A DNA stretch of 64,000 nucleotides from positions 124,001 to 188,000 of the forward strand of contig JADDTR010000014.1 in NCBI GenBank assembly GCA_015345905.1, given 5' to 3'. A program made the translations under genes and the position numbers. Of this stretch, positions 22,101-35,142 are shown piece after piece. This DNA is from Aotearoamyces nothofagi. Taxonomy: Eukaryota > Ascomycota > Leotiomycetes > Leotiales > Tympanidaceae. The notes under the pieces were generated by a model, which saw nothing but the letters and a program-made list of their open reading frames with translations, ran no database searches and was not told the origin of the DNA. The first letter of the stretch is position 1, and each line of letters begins with the position of its first letter.

Positions 22101-25100
22101 ATTAGAAGGTCTTAACTGGCTTCTTTACAATTTCCATCAAGAAAAGAACGTTATCTTAGCCGACGAAATGGGATTGGGGAAGACAATACAAGTTATCGCT
22201 GCACTTGCTGCTCTCATCAAGGAAAAGCCGAAGGTATGACATTGTCCCTTATCATAAGAAAAATCAACTGACATCGCCCTAGTGCTGGCCATTCTTAGTT
22301 GTTGTACCTAACTCGACTTGTCCCAATTGGCGACGGGAGATCAAGAAATGGGCGCCTTCACTTCGTGTCGTTGCTTACTATGGTCTCCGACAGGCTCGAG
22401 ATATGGCTATGAAATATGAATTGTTCCCGGATGGTTGCTCTGACATGAGAGCACACATTGTGGTCACTTCCTATGATGCTCCTGTCGACGATCATAGCCG
22501 TTCATTTTTCTCCCAGATCAAATGGGCTGGGATGATAATCGACGAGGGGCAACGTCTCAAGAACGACAAAAATCTTCTTTATGGAGCGCTATCATCTCTT
22601 AAAGTGCCATTCCGTGTCCTCCTGACTGGTCAGTTTTGTTCCTACTTTCTCTTCTAGGCATTGCATTGACTTGATCACAGGAACTCCCCTCCAAAACAAC
22701 AAACGAGAACTTTTTAATCTGCTACAGTTTCTCGATAATTCCGTGAATGCAGCCTCATTGGATGAAAAGTACGCGGAGCTCACAAATGACAATCTACCTG
22801 AACTTCACGAGCTTATCAGGCCTTACTTTTTGAGGTGACTTCATCTACTTCCAAGAAGCCGGTCATTACTAAATTTTTTATGTAGGCGGACCAAGGCGCA
22901 AGTTCTTAAGTTTCTTCCACCTATGGCGCAGGTCATCATTCCCGTTACCATGAGCGTTGTCCAGAAAAAGCTTTACAAATCAATCTTGTCAAAGAGCCCT
23001 GAACTGATTAGATCGATATTTGCTAAGGACCAGACGCAACTGCGACCCCACGAGCGAGGGAGTCTTAACAACATGCTTATGCAGTTGCGAAAGTGCCTAT
23101 GCCATCCATTCGTATACAGCGAGGCGATCGAGGAGCGGTCTGCAAATAATATTGTGCTCCATCGAAACCTCGTAGATGCCGCCTCAAAGCTACAGCTACT
23201 CGAGATTATGCTCCCCAAGCTTCAGGAGCGCGGACACCGTGTACTGATATTCAGCCAGTTTCTGAAACAGTTAGACATCGTTGAAGACTTCCTCGACGGT
23301 CTTGGCCTCGATTTTCAGCGACTCGATGGGAACGTAGGAAGTCTCGAAAAACAGAAACGCATCGATGCATTTAACGCTCCAGATTCATCGCTCTTTGCTT
23401 TCTTGCTCTCCACTCGCGCAGGCGGTGTTGGCATAAATTTAGCTACTGCAGACACTGTTATTATCATGGATCCCGATTTTAACCCCCACCAGGATATCCA
23501 AGCGCTCTCACGGGCTCATCGCATTGGCCAGAAGAAGAAGGTCCTTGTATTTCAGCTTATGACCAAAGACAGTGCGGAAGAGAAGATTGTCCAGATCGGC
23601 AGGAAGAAAATGGCACTGGATCATGCACTTATTGAAAGCATGGATGCCGACGATGATGAGGGGCTTGACCTGCAATCGATACTCAAGCACGGTGCTGAAG
23701 CACTATTCGACGATAATAACCAGAATGACATTCATTATGACTCAGCTTCAGTTGATAAACTACTTGATCGAACTCTAATTGAGAATACCAATTCTGGCGA
23801 TGACAAATCTGCGGAATCGCAGTTCTCTTATGCTCGCATTTGGGCTAACGATAGTGGTACACTTACTGATGATGTTGGTGCAGCCGACTCTGAAGAATTA
23901 GCGCAGAATACCACTGTTTGGGACAAGATACTGAAGGAACGAGAAGCAGAGGCAGCGCGTGCGGAGGCCGCGAAGCAGAAGTCATTGGGCCGTGGCAAGC
24001 GTGTGCAAAAGGTATGTGCCGTGCTTAAATGGGCTAAATCATCACTGACCCTCATTTTAGGCTGTAGACTATGCGAACAATATGGGTGTCGACGAGGACA
24101 CATTCGGTCGATCGCAAGAATCCCACCGCTTACAACAAGATAATGCTAGTGCAAGTGATACGGATTTTGCAAATCTCGCAGAGTCGGAAGCTGAAGATGA
24201 TTCTGATGTCACAGGGGCAATTGACCTCGGAGAGTTGGAATTGCACAAAGATAAGAAACGAGGCAAGCTTGAAGATACGCACCCCATATCAAAAGCTAAG
24301 CAAGGTATGCCCAAAAAGAAACTTCTTAAATCTCAATCCTCCCAATCGAAGTCATCGACTGAGATGAAGATCATCCCTTCTAAGAAGAAAGTCGCTGGTA
24401 GGAAGTTGGTAGCTCCTGCGAACTCTGCACCTCCTAAAGCCATTTCGTCTCGGAAGGCAGCTTCTGGCTTAAAGACCACGCCCAGCGGTAAAGTTAAAGT
24501 GCCCCAGAAACGCAGTCTTCCCGGGAAAATCGCCTCTGTTCAGAAGTCTGTAAAGAGTCGGAAGGCCACCATTACTTCGGATGGTACTCCGAAACATAAA
24601 GTTGCGCCTCCCATAAAAGCTGTTTCTGGACCGAAGGCCATAGCTACACCGGCGACTGCGGTACCTCAAAAAGGGTCCACTCAGAAGGACCGTTGTCCAA
24701 AAGAAAAAGTTGGAGCTATGCAAGAGGACGAGTCTCATTCTAAGAGTAGTTCTCTAGATAAACATGCACCTTTTCAGCCAATTTCTTCAAGCAGCATAAT
24801 TGACATAAACCCCTCGCAGTCGACAGCTTTAGACGCATTAAAATCGCGCAACTTGTCTCTTTCACACCTCCTGCCGATGGATCTCATGACCACCCAGGCG
24901 TCTCCTCAAACGACCTTAACAGTATCCGAGGCAGAGACTGTCACTCATGTGGAGGACAACATGTAATTGGCTATTGTCCATTGAAGCGAACGGGCGTAGA
25001 ACATTGCGGTCTTTGCGGCTTGGCTCACTTTGGTGCTTCGCGGACTTGTCCGCATCTTAGCTCTGAAACACAAGTACGACTGATGCTGGACGCGCTGAAG

Positions 25101-25226
25101 ACGAGCACTGAGTCTCGAGAGCACATCGAACTTGCACGAACCTATCTACGTGGCGTGTTGGGGGATCTTGTGCGGAGGAAGAAAAAACAAAGGGAGTCAG
25201 ACGGCACGCCTCAGCATTCCAATTAA
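19152..25226 (+). CDS. mit1: Mit1/CHD-type chromatin remodeller with PHD fingers, chromo-like repeats and CCHC knuckles
   Basis: SNF2 ATPase resembling S. pombe Mit1, the remodeller of the SHREC heterochromatin complex. Exons: 19152..19493, 20011..22233, 22283..22628, 22681..22834, 22886..24011, 24061..24745 and 24820..25226, about 1760 residues; the last intron (24746-24819) is inferred from a forced frame change and is the least certain. Intron 1 is long (517 bp) but joins EKD to VSFDRLLDL in a typical N-terminal domain. Cys/His fingers lie at about 430-487 (CDVC...CCQGC...CRRC) and 503-604. Chromo-like stretches follow (YLIKWEGQSYYRCTW; FVKFQGLGYDEVVWEHP). The ATPase has DEMGLGKT (about 832), DEGQ in place of [25 protein letters not shown] and LSRAHRIGQ. 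A Lys/Ser/Pro-rich tail leads to CHSCGGQHVIGYC and CGLCGLAHFGASRTCPH knuckles. Confidence 0.85.
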
Positions 25227-25913
25227 GCAGCGTAATCTGTATTTCCCTCTCCTGCAGACCATTCATGATCGTCAACGATATGCCAAAGTCTATTTCTAGA
25301 TATATTTATTTTGGGGGGCTATTACAAAAGATGTCTCGCGTGGGAAGGCTGTTATTGATTTTTGAGCGTCCTACATCTCTAAGATACCCACATGCATATT
25401 ATTTGCATGTTTTCTTTTAGACCTTAGTGAATCAGTGAATTATGGGTACATAACTTCAATAAGCTTTCGTCAGTGACCGACAACAGGAATATAGCCAACA
25501 TAACAAGCCAGAAACACTTTTATTACTACCTGTAGGCATAGCTCTTAATCAGAGCGCGTCACAGCAAGCTTATAAACTAACTTGATCTAACAAAAAAGGA
25601 AAGAAAGGACCAGTTCCATAATGCAAATCACTAAAGAAGAAGCATTCGCCAGTAGCTAGCCTATACTTTTAGAGCTAGCCGGTACCTACTTCATCCAAAA
25701 CGTCCGATATAGCTACGACTACCCAGCATATCTCAGCACACAGGAACACTTCAAAATATGCCAATCACTGACGAATATTATTTTCGTTGATATAAGCAAA
25801 TACCCAACTCCGATGGCCAGTGCACAACCAGCACGCACCAGCTTAGAAACAAACCCCTAAAAGCGTCCGTCAGACACTGGCGAGTAATTCGAGGGCGAGT
25901 TAAGAACCTACTC
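25227..25913. other. Convergent 3' intergenic region
   Basis: About 690 bp between the 3' ends of the Mit1-like gene and the CCCH zinc-finger gene. AT-moderate, no supported gene. Confidence 0.5.
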
Positions 25914-27294
25914 TTATGGGTCTTCATCCTCTTCTCCCTCCTCAAAGTGCTCCAACCCAGCATATGGGTTGGTTGAAGCCAAAGAGACACCACCACCGGT
26001 AATTGGCGAAACATGACGAGGTTGTATTGGACCGAAGCCCGAGGAAGCGGTCATATTGTCTGCGATATTGTTAAGCATTTATCATTCAACGAGCAGAGGT
26101 TTCTTAATACTCACCGAAGTATGGCTTTGGATGAGAGGCGGAAGTGGGGGGAAGGAAGCCAGCTGCAGCGTCATATTGGCTAGCATCTGTCCGCATCAGC
26201 ATCTTGAATAATGAATGGGCCCTTCTCTGAGACTTACTGAAGCTAGGGGGAAAGGCAACCTGGGCCGCTGAAGTGGTCTGTGGAGCTACGATGGCTCTTT
26301 TGTCAGGTCCCCAACGAGATTCACCAGAGGAGAAACTAATCCGGCCTCGGACAGAGTCGCCGCTGGATGAGGACCTCGGCGCCGCACTTTGGGCTGGGCG
26401 TAGCTCTACGGAATTCTCACGCCTGTACCAAGCGGGCAAGCCATGAAACAGGCCTAGCTCGCGCTGGGTTGCCTTATCCAAAGGCATCTCGTGCTTGTAC
26501 TTGCACCCCTGTTGGGTGAAAGCACAGACTCCCTCATGAACCCACTTGTCACAATATACCTTCTCCTTCTTAACTGGAGTGGTTGCGACAATTCGGTCGA
26601 TGGCACCCTGGATACCATCAGGATTGACGATTGTTTGGGTGCGGGCTCGAGAGACAACAATATTGGCAGAAGAGCTGGGGCCGCCACGCTTGGCAGCCTC
26701 CATTTCCAAAGCGTGGGGAGAGCGGGAACGAGGAGCAGGGAGAATAATGAGCCCGTCGGGACCCTGTGATCTTGGAAGTCCACTGAGAGGCGGAATCTCG
26801 TCCGCGGGAATCAAGCGCGTATATTGGCCGTTGCCGCGATATACAGCGTAACCGTATGCATAATTCAGTTGGTCCTCGGTCACAAAGCCTTGGACAACGC
26901 TTTGCGGTCCACCACGTCTAGTGACAGCACCCCGTCCTAGAGAAAGGGTCGAAGCTGCGAATGCTGGATCGCTAGAGGTGAGGCTGCCGCCGATAGAAGA
27001 AGACCCCGCGGGAGGAGGTGCTGGGCGCCAAGACCTAGCAGCAGCAAGACCCGAATTGGGAGGAGAATTGCACTGGAGTATGCTGCCCATGTTTTGTCTC
27101 TCTGCCATTCTCGAGGCTCTCTCGTTTGCCGATTGGAAGGCTCTGTGGCTGCCCTCCATCTTGTTCTCGAAAGATGATTTTGTCGCCGGAAGGCTATTCA
27201 AAGACAACGCCTTGGTTAGTAAACAAGTAGCGTCAATATCAAGTGTTTCGGTCTGAGAATTCTGCATCTTAAGGGGAGCAAGTATTGTAGCCAT
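25914..27294 (-). CDS. CCCH-type zinc-finger protein
   Basis: Exons on the minus strand: 27294..26238, 26186..26115 and 26059..25914, giving 424 residues. A single C3H1 finger is visible, CDKWVHEGVCAFTQQGCKYKHE (C-x8-C-x6-C-x3-H), in a segment preceded by VKKEKVY; such fingers usually bind RNA. The rest is low-complexity (Pro/Ser/Arg) with a conserved-looking FVTEDQLNYAYGYAVYRG block. Intron 1 (26187-26237) is only 51 bp, a multiple of three and without a stop, so the unspliced frame also reads through; GTAAGT and ACAG signals favour splicing. The last intron has GTGAGT/GCAG and reaches an acidic C terminus EEGEEDEDP. The ATG at 27294 is preferred because the 49-residue upstream extension looks like 5' UTR. 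No specific function assigned. Confidence 0.75.
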
Positions 27295-28488
27295 TGTTCG
27301 GGGGGTTCGGGAGGCGTTATGAAAATGGGGGCTAGAGAGGCGTATCGATGTATTTCTGAAAGTAGAAGAAGTAGAACAAACAATGTAGATATCTATACAG
27401 CCTGGGCCGTTGAAAAGTTGCTTCCGAGAATAAGTTAGCAAAGTTCCTTCCAGAGACGGTTTGTGAATGTGAACATACCTTTAAACTGTAGCAAGATTCC
27501 GGGTTCTGCAACACCTTTATATCTAATGGCTAATTGACTTTCAGCGTTTGCTGGAAACAAATAAGGTTGCCTGCAGCGGGTAGGTACAGTAAGGCTGTTT
27601 TACAAGACGTATCTTGAAGTCCACGTGATCAGAATTGGCTTTGTTGCGGTGAAGAAACGGGGCAGAAATCTGTTTGTCCTGCTGGATAGAATTCGCTGGA
27701 AGTGTAATTACCTCAAGAATCCCTCTGCGTAGATCCAAATGCTCTCAGACAGCAAAGTTTGTTAGCAATCACAAAACATATGATATGGGATTTAGGCAAG
27801 TGTCAAGAAGTGACGACATGCCTCTGGAATCGAAAAAGAATGATAAGAGGAATGTTGGTGTATCGTAGTAGAGTTGCAAATAAAGATAGTATATCAAATC
27901 TAATTCACTCATGTGGGCCCCAAGAAGTAATCTATCACTACAACGTACTACTTCCACGGCCCAATTACAACCAATTGCAATGGCGTCTTTGATGCTTCTA
28001 GCCGTGTTGAGATATCAAAGTGATATCCCAACACCCTCATCGGCCACCAGATTTGCTGCTTGATAATGTTGTTGATATAGAGTTGTCGATAAACGGTGAG
28101 AGGACTTGTAAGATTGGATGAGATACTTAAATAGAGAGTATTTGTATGTTGAACTTCGGGCTTCGGGCTTCGGCGGAATTGTCTAGCCAAAAATGGGACC
28201 TCGCAGGCTGTCACCGGTAGATGGCCAGTTCTGACAATTAGTGGTTAATAAAGGCTGGAAGTGTGTGACTGGTGTCATCTTATAGAGAATGATGCCGGCC
28301 ATTGATTCGAGACCCGCTTTGCTGTTATATCGTACAAATAGTTGCATAATCGCCATTAGTTTCGTAAGGGTAACAAGCAACAGCAAATATTGAAAGATTC
28401 ATGGTTGTCTAACTCTGAACCCTACACAATCCTATTGATATTGAGCAAAGCCCCAATAACGCCGAAAATGCACCAATCCTTCAGCTGT
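27295..28488. promoter_or_regulatory. Upstream region of the CCCH gene / downstream of eIF3i
   Basis: About 1.2 kb between two minus-strand genes. AT-rich with only short frames; holds the CCCH promoter and the eIF3i terminator region. Nothing specific recognised. Confidence 0.5.
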
Positions 28489-29707
28489 TCATTGCTGCCT
28501 TGCCTGTCTCTCGACCTCGTATGTGAAGTCAAAGTACGCCTTGTCAAATTGATGCACTCTGACATATCCATCTTCTCCGCCACTGGCATATCCCTTTCCT
28601 TGTGGGTCCACGGCAACAGTGTTCAAGGGACCGAAATGACCACGAACACGACCAATCTCCTCCTCGAAAATCTTGTGGTAGAAACGAGCTTCGAATTTTC
28701 CTTGGCGGGTGGAGGTAGTTGTGACATCCATGGCTGCTTGGCCACCACCAAGGATAACAAAGTCTTTCTTTGGGGTGATTGATGCACTGTTAAGAGGGGT
28801 GTCGGTGACGAATGTCTTCATAATCTCTAGGTCTCTAGCGTTGATAATCTACCAGATCCGTCAGCATTTTGAATCCATCGGTCACTAAGAATTTGCAGCG
28901 TACCTTTGCAGTCTTATCCTTAGATGCGGTGATGAAGTAGGTTCTGTCGGGGGACCACTGAAGATCCGTGACTTTACCGTTTGGCTCATGCGCCGGCACG
29001 TTGTCGAGTTGTTCTCCGGTCTAAAAGGTCAGCAAGAAGTGAGGGGTGTGGGTAAGATATGCCGACCTTAGCATCATATTGCGAGACAGTTCCGTCCTCG
29101 TGCCCAGCAATGATGTATTTTGAAAGATAGCTCCATCCAGCAACAGTTGCCTTGCTCTCCTCACAGGTGATAACTAGTGCCTTCTCGTCTGACTGCTCGG
29201 CTTCCGCATCAAGCTTGATATCCAAAACCACAATCGTGCCTAAGAAACCCATCTGCATCTCCGTCACTGCCAATAGTTTTGATCCATCTTCCGAGAACTC
29301 AACTCTCTTGACTGTGGTGTTGAAATCCCAGACCTTCAAGCATTTGCCACTCTTGATATCCCATAATCGTACAGTGTTGTCTGCTGCGCCACTGGCAATG
29401 AAGGTGCTGGTCGGGTCAACGTCGACGGTCCAGAGAGCACCCTGATGGCCGTGGTATGTGCCTAGTCGCTCGCCGTTGTGTGCGTACCATGCACAGATGT
29501 GCTGATCCTTCGCTGTCGAAAAGATAAGATCGCCATCGCGATTATACCTGTAAAGAGAGTCAGTGTTGGAGGGGGCGCATATATTTTCGGGGCTCCGCTG
29601 CGTACTTGATCTGGGTAAGAGCCCGCTCCTGTGAGGTTGTCAGCACATGTCTGTGGTTCCCTGGATGATGTTCTACTTACGTGTCCTTGCAAGAGAATGG
29701 GTCTCAT
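28489..29707 (-). CDS. TIF34: Translation initiation factor eIF3 subunit i (WD40)
   Basis: Five exons on the minus strand: 29707..29681, 29628..29606, 29547..29067, 29020..28904 and 28848..28489, giving 335 residues; yeast Tif34 is 347. The start MRPILLQGH followed by [18 protein letters not shown] is diagnostic of eIF3i. WD repeats are visible ([24 protein letters not shown]) and the C-terminal blade reads [17 protein letters not shown]. It forms a beta-propeller that docks on the eIF3b C terminus in the eIF3 complex during 43S assembly. The first two exons are tiny (27 and 23 bp), and the third junction uses a GTCGGC donor, all keeping frame. It is divergent from the C1-THF synthase gene. 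Confidence 0.95.
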
Positions 29708-30274
29708 GCTGGCGGTTGAAGTGTTATGGAGGTGTTTGAGCGAGTAGTCGTCGTGAAATCAGATTCGGATGAGGCTCGCCAAAAGTTCGTGATGCCTCGC
29801 CTCGAAATGTGTGCTGGAGTTCAGCCAATCATAAGCGACGGCTCATGAAGCTTGCCCCACCAAAAACTGCCCCTCGATAATTTTTCGATTTTGCCAAACG
29901 GACATGGATGAAGTATAGACCAAAATTTTATATGTTGGAAAGCTCGGAATGGGGTGGATAATGCACTTTGAGTCACGTTTCTTGTATGAGGTTATTGCTA
30001 TTGTACATATATTATTTCAAGTGTCATGCTGAGTGGAGTCCTAAAAGCTTGACTTTCCAATTTGTCACAGGCTTACTGTAAGCCTACCTCATTGCACATA
30101 CTTTTGGGGCTTTGGCTTTTCGTTTCGCGGTTCGTCAGCGATACGGATCTCCCTGATTGATGACTCCGCCTGCGCGTCGCGCGGCTATCGGAGGTCAAAC
30201 TGCGATACGGCATAAAAAAGGTTGTCGGGCAACACAGCTGCTGACTCCAAGCACAACCATTTAGACCAAAACAC
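29708..30274. promoter_or_regulatory. Divergent promoter region, eIF3i / C1-THF synthase
   Basis: About 570 bp between divergent housekeeping genes. No distinct element recognised. Confidence 0.5.
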
Positions 30275-33200
30275 ATGTCAACGTTACCTCGGGCACTGCC
30301 AAGTCGATATCTGTGGCACAAAACTGACAGCGCGATCAATTGCACAAGTGACACCACAGTGCTGGCTAGTAGAAGCTATTCAGCCGCGCGGGCAGCTTTG
30401 CAGAACCGACGGTACTTTAGCCAATTCCCTAGATCCTCAGCTCTCACGCCATCCACACGGCGCACTCCCCCAACCATTTCTTACATTGGCAGCCAGAGAG
30501 CATTCTCTACCACTCCTATAACGATGACGGCCACGAAGATTGACGGAACGGCCGTTGCTAAGGCAATTCGGGAGAGAATTAAATCAGAAATTCAGAGTGT
30601 ACAGAAGAGCAACCCTAGATTTAGGCCGTCGCTCAAGATCATTCAAGTTGGCGAACGCTCTGACTCAAACACTTATGTTCGCATGAAGTTAAAGGCTGCT
30701 CAGGAGGCAAGCATCGACTGCGAACTCATCCACTTCCCTGAAACGACCACTGAGGCTGAGCTTCTTGATACTATCGAACGTCTCAATAACGATCCCGAAG
30801 TCCATGGTGTCCTCGTACAATTACCGGTACCTGCCCATATCTCCGAGTATACTATAACCTCGGCTGTGTCAGATGAGAAGGACGTTGATGGCTTTGGTGC
30901 AAATAATATTGGAGAGCTTGCAAAGCGAGGAGGTCGTCCTCTGTTTACGCCATGTACGCCTAAAGGAGTCATGGTCTTACTGAAGGAGAGCGGTGTTGAA
31001 CTGAAGGGCAAGAATGCGGTAGTTCTTGGGCGTAGCGATATTGTTGGAAGCCCCGTCAGCTATCTTCTTAAAAATGCTGATGCGACCGTTACCGTCTGCC
31101 ACTCTAAGACCGTTGGCTTAGAGGATTATGTCAAGAGGGCGGATGTCTTAGTCGCTGCTATTGGAAAGGCAAATTTTGTCAAGGGGGAGTGGCTCAAGCC
31201 GGGGGCTGTTGTCGTTGACGTTGGTACGAATTTCATCCCGGATGCATCCAAGAAGTCTGGCCAGAGATTGGTGGGTGATGTGGATTTTGAGTCAGCAGTA
31301 GAGGTTGCTTCTCAGATCACCCCTGTGCCAGGTGGAGTTGGTCCTATGACTGTTGCTATGCTTTTGCAGAACGTGGTCGACTCGGCCACAACATATTTTG
31401 AGCGCCAAAGGGCCCGTGCAATCATCCCATTGCCACTCAAGCTTCTGAACCCAGTTCCTTCAGACATTGCCATTTCAAGAGCGCAGCACCCTAAACAAAT
31501 CACTCGCGTAGCAAAAGAGATTGGAATTGCTCCACATGAGCTAGAACCATATGGTGCTTACAAGGCCAAGGTTGATTTGTCTCTATTGAAGCGTCTTGAA
31601 CATCGCCGCAACGGTCGCTATGTTGTGGTTACCGGGATCACCCCTACTCCTCTTGGAGAGGGAAAGTCGACCACAACTATGGGTATCACCCAGGCCATTG
31701 GAGCACATCTCAACCGCATTGCCTTTGCCAATGTTAGACAACCTAGTCAAGGTCCTACCTTTGGTATCAAGGGAGGCGCTGCTGGTGGTGGTTACAGCCA
31801 GGTCATCCCAATGGACGAATTCAACTTACATCTTACCGGTGATATTCACGCCATCACTGCTGCCAACAACCTGCTCGCTGCTGCCATTGAGACTAGAATG
31901 TTCCACGAAAACACACAGAAGGATGGTCCATTATACAAGCGTCTTGTTCCTGCGAAGAAGGGCAAGCGTGTTTTCCAGCCAATCATGTTCCGTCGTCTAA
32001 AGAAGCTCGGCATCGACAAGACAAACCCTGATGATTTAACAGAGGATGAGATCCATCGTTTTGCCCGACTTGATATCGACCCCGATACTATCACATGGAG
32101 ACGTGTTCTCGATGTCAACGACAGACATCTTCGAGGTATCACAGTTGGAACCGCTACCACCGAGAAAGGTCAAACCCGTGAAACTGGTTTTGATATCTCA
32201 GTTGCTAGTGAGTGTATGGCTATTCTTGCTCTCAGCAATGACCTTCATGACATGAGAGAACGTCTTGGCAGAATGGTTATTGGAACTTCTAGAAACGGTG
32301 ATCCAGTAACCTGCGACGATTTGGGCGCAGGTGGAGCGTTGGCGGCTTTGATGAAAGACTCTATCAAGCCTAACCTTATGCAAACTCTAGAAGGCACACC
32401 AGTCTTTGTACACGCTGGTCCTTTCGCGAACATTAGTATTGGAGCAAGCTCTGTTTTGGCAGATAAGCTGGCATTGAAGCTTGCCGGTACTGAACCCGAT
32501 GAGAACCACAATGAGAAGACTGGATTCGTTGTTACTGAAGCTGGTTTTGATTTCACAATGGGAGGTGAACGGTTCTTTAACATCAAGTGCCGCTCATCAG
32601 GCCTGGTTCCCGATGTTGTCGTTATTGTTGCTACTGTTCGTGCTCTTAAGGTCCACGGTGGCGGCCCACCAATTTCCCCTGGCGCTCCACTTAACAAGGT
32701 TTACACCGAGGAGAATATCGATATCCTGCGCAAAGGTTGCGTGAACTTGAAGAAGCACATATCTAACGCCAGACAGTATGGTATTCCGGTAGTTGTGGCC
32801 ATCAACAAGTTCGAGACTGACACTGCAGCCGAAATCGAAGTCATCCGTGAGGAGGCCATTGCTGCGGGTGCCGAAGATGCCATCCCAGCCAACCACTGGG
32901 CTGAAGGTGGCAAGGGCGCCATTGATCTCGCCAAGGGTGTCATCGCTGCAAGTGAGAAGGAGAAGGACTTCAAGCTTCTCTACAGCCTTGACGGAACCGT
33001 TCAGGAACGCATCGAAGCTATCGGTAAGATCATGTATGGAGCTGCCAAGGTCGAGTTCAATGAGCTCGCACAGAAGAAAGTGGATATGTATACAAAGCAA
33101 GGCTTTGGCAACTTGCCTATCTGTATTGCGAAAACACAATACTCACTATCGCATGACCCTGATCTCAAAGGTGCACCAACTGGCTTCACTGTCCCAATCC

Positions 33201-33396
33201 GGGATGTGAGGTTAGCTGTTGGTGCTGGATATCTGTAAGTTCTCGCCCCCTATTATCATAGATCTTTTGCGCTAACTTTCGTCTTAGCTACGCTCTTGCT
33301 GCCGACATACAAACTATTCCCGGTCTACCCACAGCACCAGGCTACATTAACGTCGACATAGACACCGAGACCGGCGAGATCGATGGCCTCTTCTAA
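30275..33396 (+). CDS. MIS1/ADE3: C1-tetrahydrofolate synthase (trifunctional), with mitochondrial presequence
   Basis: Interconverts one-carbon folates through three activities: methylene-THF dehydrogenase, methenyl-THF cyclohydrolase and formate-THF ligase. Exons 30275..33234 and 33288..33396 give 1022 residues. The dehydrogenase/cyclohydrolase half (about 88-380) shows VQLPVPAHI, KDVDGF, GRSDIVGSPV and TPVPGGVGPMTV. The ligase half (about 400-1022) has the P-loop TPTPLGEGKSTTT, EFNLHLTGDIHA and GGGPPISPGAPL. The intron near the 3' end joins GYL to YALAADI, leading to the conserved ending IDVDTETGEI-like (here VDIDTETGEIDGLF). Residues 1-83 are Arg/Ser/Ala-rich with FST-type cleavage context (RRYFSQF, RAFSTTP), a mitochondrial presequence; an internal ATG at 30524 (residue 84, MTATKIDG) would make the cytosolic form. 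Confidence 0.95.
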
Positions 33397-34576
33397 ATAT
33401 TTTCTCTCTATTCGTACATCTCACTCTTCTCTTTTCGCATATATTATTAGCACTCATGATCTGGCATTGTAGCGTTCTTCAACAGCTCAAATGGTTCAAC
33501 AAGATCTCAACGGCGGTACGGATTAGCATGTAGGTTAACGTAGACTAAAGAATTCCCACAGTTTCATCAATCTGTGGAATGAGGCATCTTCAACAGTGGG
33601 CGCCTGGTGTGGGTAAAGCAGCATAGAGTTTATTTAGTCATTAGAACAATGATTCCTACGACTTCTACTGCTTTGAGAACTTGTGATATGTGGCTAGGAA
33701 GGCTTCTATGGCCTGTGCTCGCGCGCAATAGATTTAATATTTTGTGTACTCGTCGACGTTACTGACGGCCTCTACCCTCTATAAAATAGGCATGTAGGCC
33801 CAAAGGCATCGAAATTGGGTTCTTAGGCATGCTATCGATCCTATAAGCACAGGCAGAATGTTCGTTACCGATGTGTCGTTGGGGGATCGACGGCTATAAA
33901 GTCGACTTCAACGTCGGCAATTGCAACTCCTCTCAGACCTCGAGGACCCACGTTTGAAGCATCACAATTTCCCACGAACACCAGCCATGAGCTGGCTCAA
34001 ACGATTCACGTCTGCATTTTGCTCAGAGCACAGCCTTGATTGCCGCCCCAGGAAGCTGAAACCCGGAAAAGGCCTCTAGGGGGCCCTGCACCAGCGCCGC
34101 TCGGACACCCGTCCCGTCGCCAAACCGCTGTATGCTGGCTGGATTTCTCGCCGCCAGCCTCAGGCCGTCTGAAGTCTCGCACGTCTCGTACGCCTGTCTC
34201 ACGATCATCAGATCCATCACCGTCTGTAACCAACTACCAGTCTGCCCGGCGATTTCGGCTTCACCCTCTGCACCATTCAGACGAAATGCCACTGCCAAGG
34301 ACCATGGGCCGGTATCACGAAACCTCAACAATGCTACAAGCGGCAAGTCAGTTCTTGCCGTTCTTGCGACAGGCTTGGCAGCAGCACCTCAGGGAAGTAT
34401 AAATGCATCACAGCTACCCAGATCAAGTTTCTTTTTCCAGTAGCAGCGCTCACTCATTCAATTCGTACTTTCAAGCTTCAACTTTCATTCGATATTTACC
34501 AGTCCTTACAGCTGCGCTGTCTATCTCATTGTCAACATATACATATTTACTCCCTATTCCAATACCAACCTTCAGG
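33397..34576. other. Intergenic region
   Basis: About 1.2 kb between two plus-strand genes. 34040-34400 has overlapping small frames on both strands with no recognisable domain; I consider them non-coding. Contains the promoter of the small secreted protein gene with a pyrimidine-rich leader. Confidence 0.5.
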
Positions 34577-35142
34577 ATGCAGTTCTTCATCTCCACCATT
34601 GCGCTTTTCGCAGCCCTCGCTTTTTCGGCCTCTGCTTCTCCTATCACCAAGAGAGGCGTCTTGACCAGCCAAACCTACAACGAACTCTCCATCAGTAGTG
34701 GAGTTGCTGGAAACGCCTCGGCTGAGGCAGCGGCCAAGTTCCCCATCGATACCAGCGATCTTGCCAATGTCGCAGCTGATGACCTCGAAATCATCAAGAA
34801 CGCTCACGACGTTGCTGAGGATGCTGAGACCGATGCTTTCAACGACGCCGTCGATGCTGCGAGTGGAGCCGCTGCAACTGCCCTGCAGGTAAGCACTTCC
34901 TACCACCCTCAAATTCCTTGTCGTTGATCAATTAACACTCGTCACAGAACGGCAAGATAAAGAACAAGGTCCTTAAGCTCACTGCTGAGGTCTTGGGTCT
35001 CCAGATCGAGGCCGCGCAGGGAAAAAGCGGTCTCGATTCTGACATCGCCGCAGAGACAACAAAACTCAACACCAACATTGCCCTTGACACTGCAGCCGCC
35101 GGTGAGAGTTCAACCGCCGTCTCTTTCGACGGTACCACCTAA
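34577..35142 (+). CDS. Small secreted protein (fungal SSP family)
   Basis: Exons 34577..34888 and 34948..35142 give 168 residues. Residues 1-20 (MQFFISTIALFAALAFSASA) are a clear signal peptide, followed by SPITKR, a Kex2-type dibasic site, so the mature protein would begin at GVLTSQTY. The mature part is small, acidic and Ala-rich, lacks cysteines, and has a basic NGKIKNKVLKL helix after the intron. It resembles a widespread family of fungal small secreted proteins of unknown function with an N-terminal TYxxxSISxGVAGNA pattern. A role in cell wall or host interaction is possible but not shown by the sequence. The intron has GTAAGC/ACAG and keeps frame. Confidence 0.8.
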
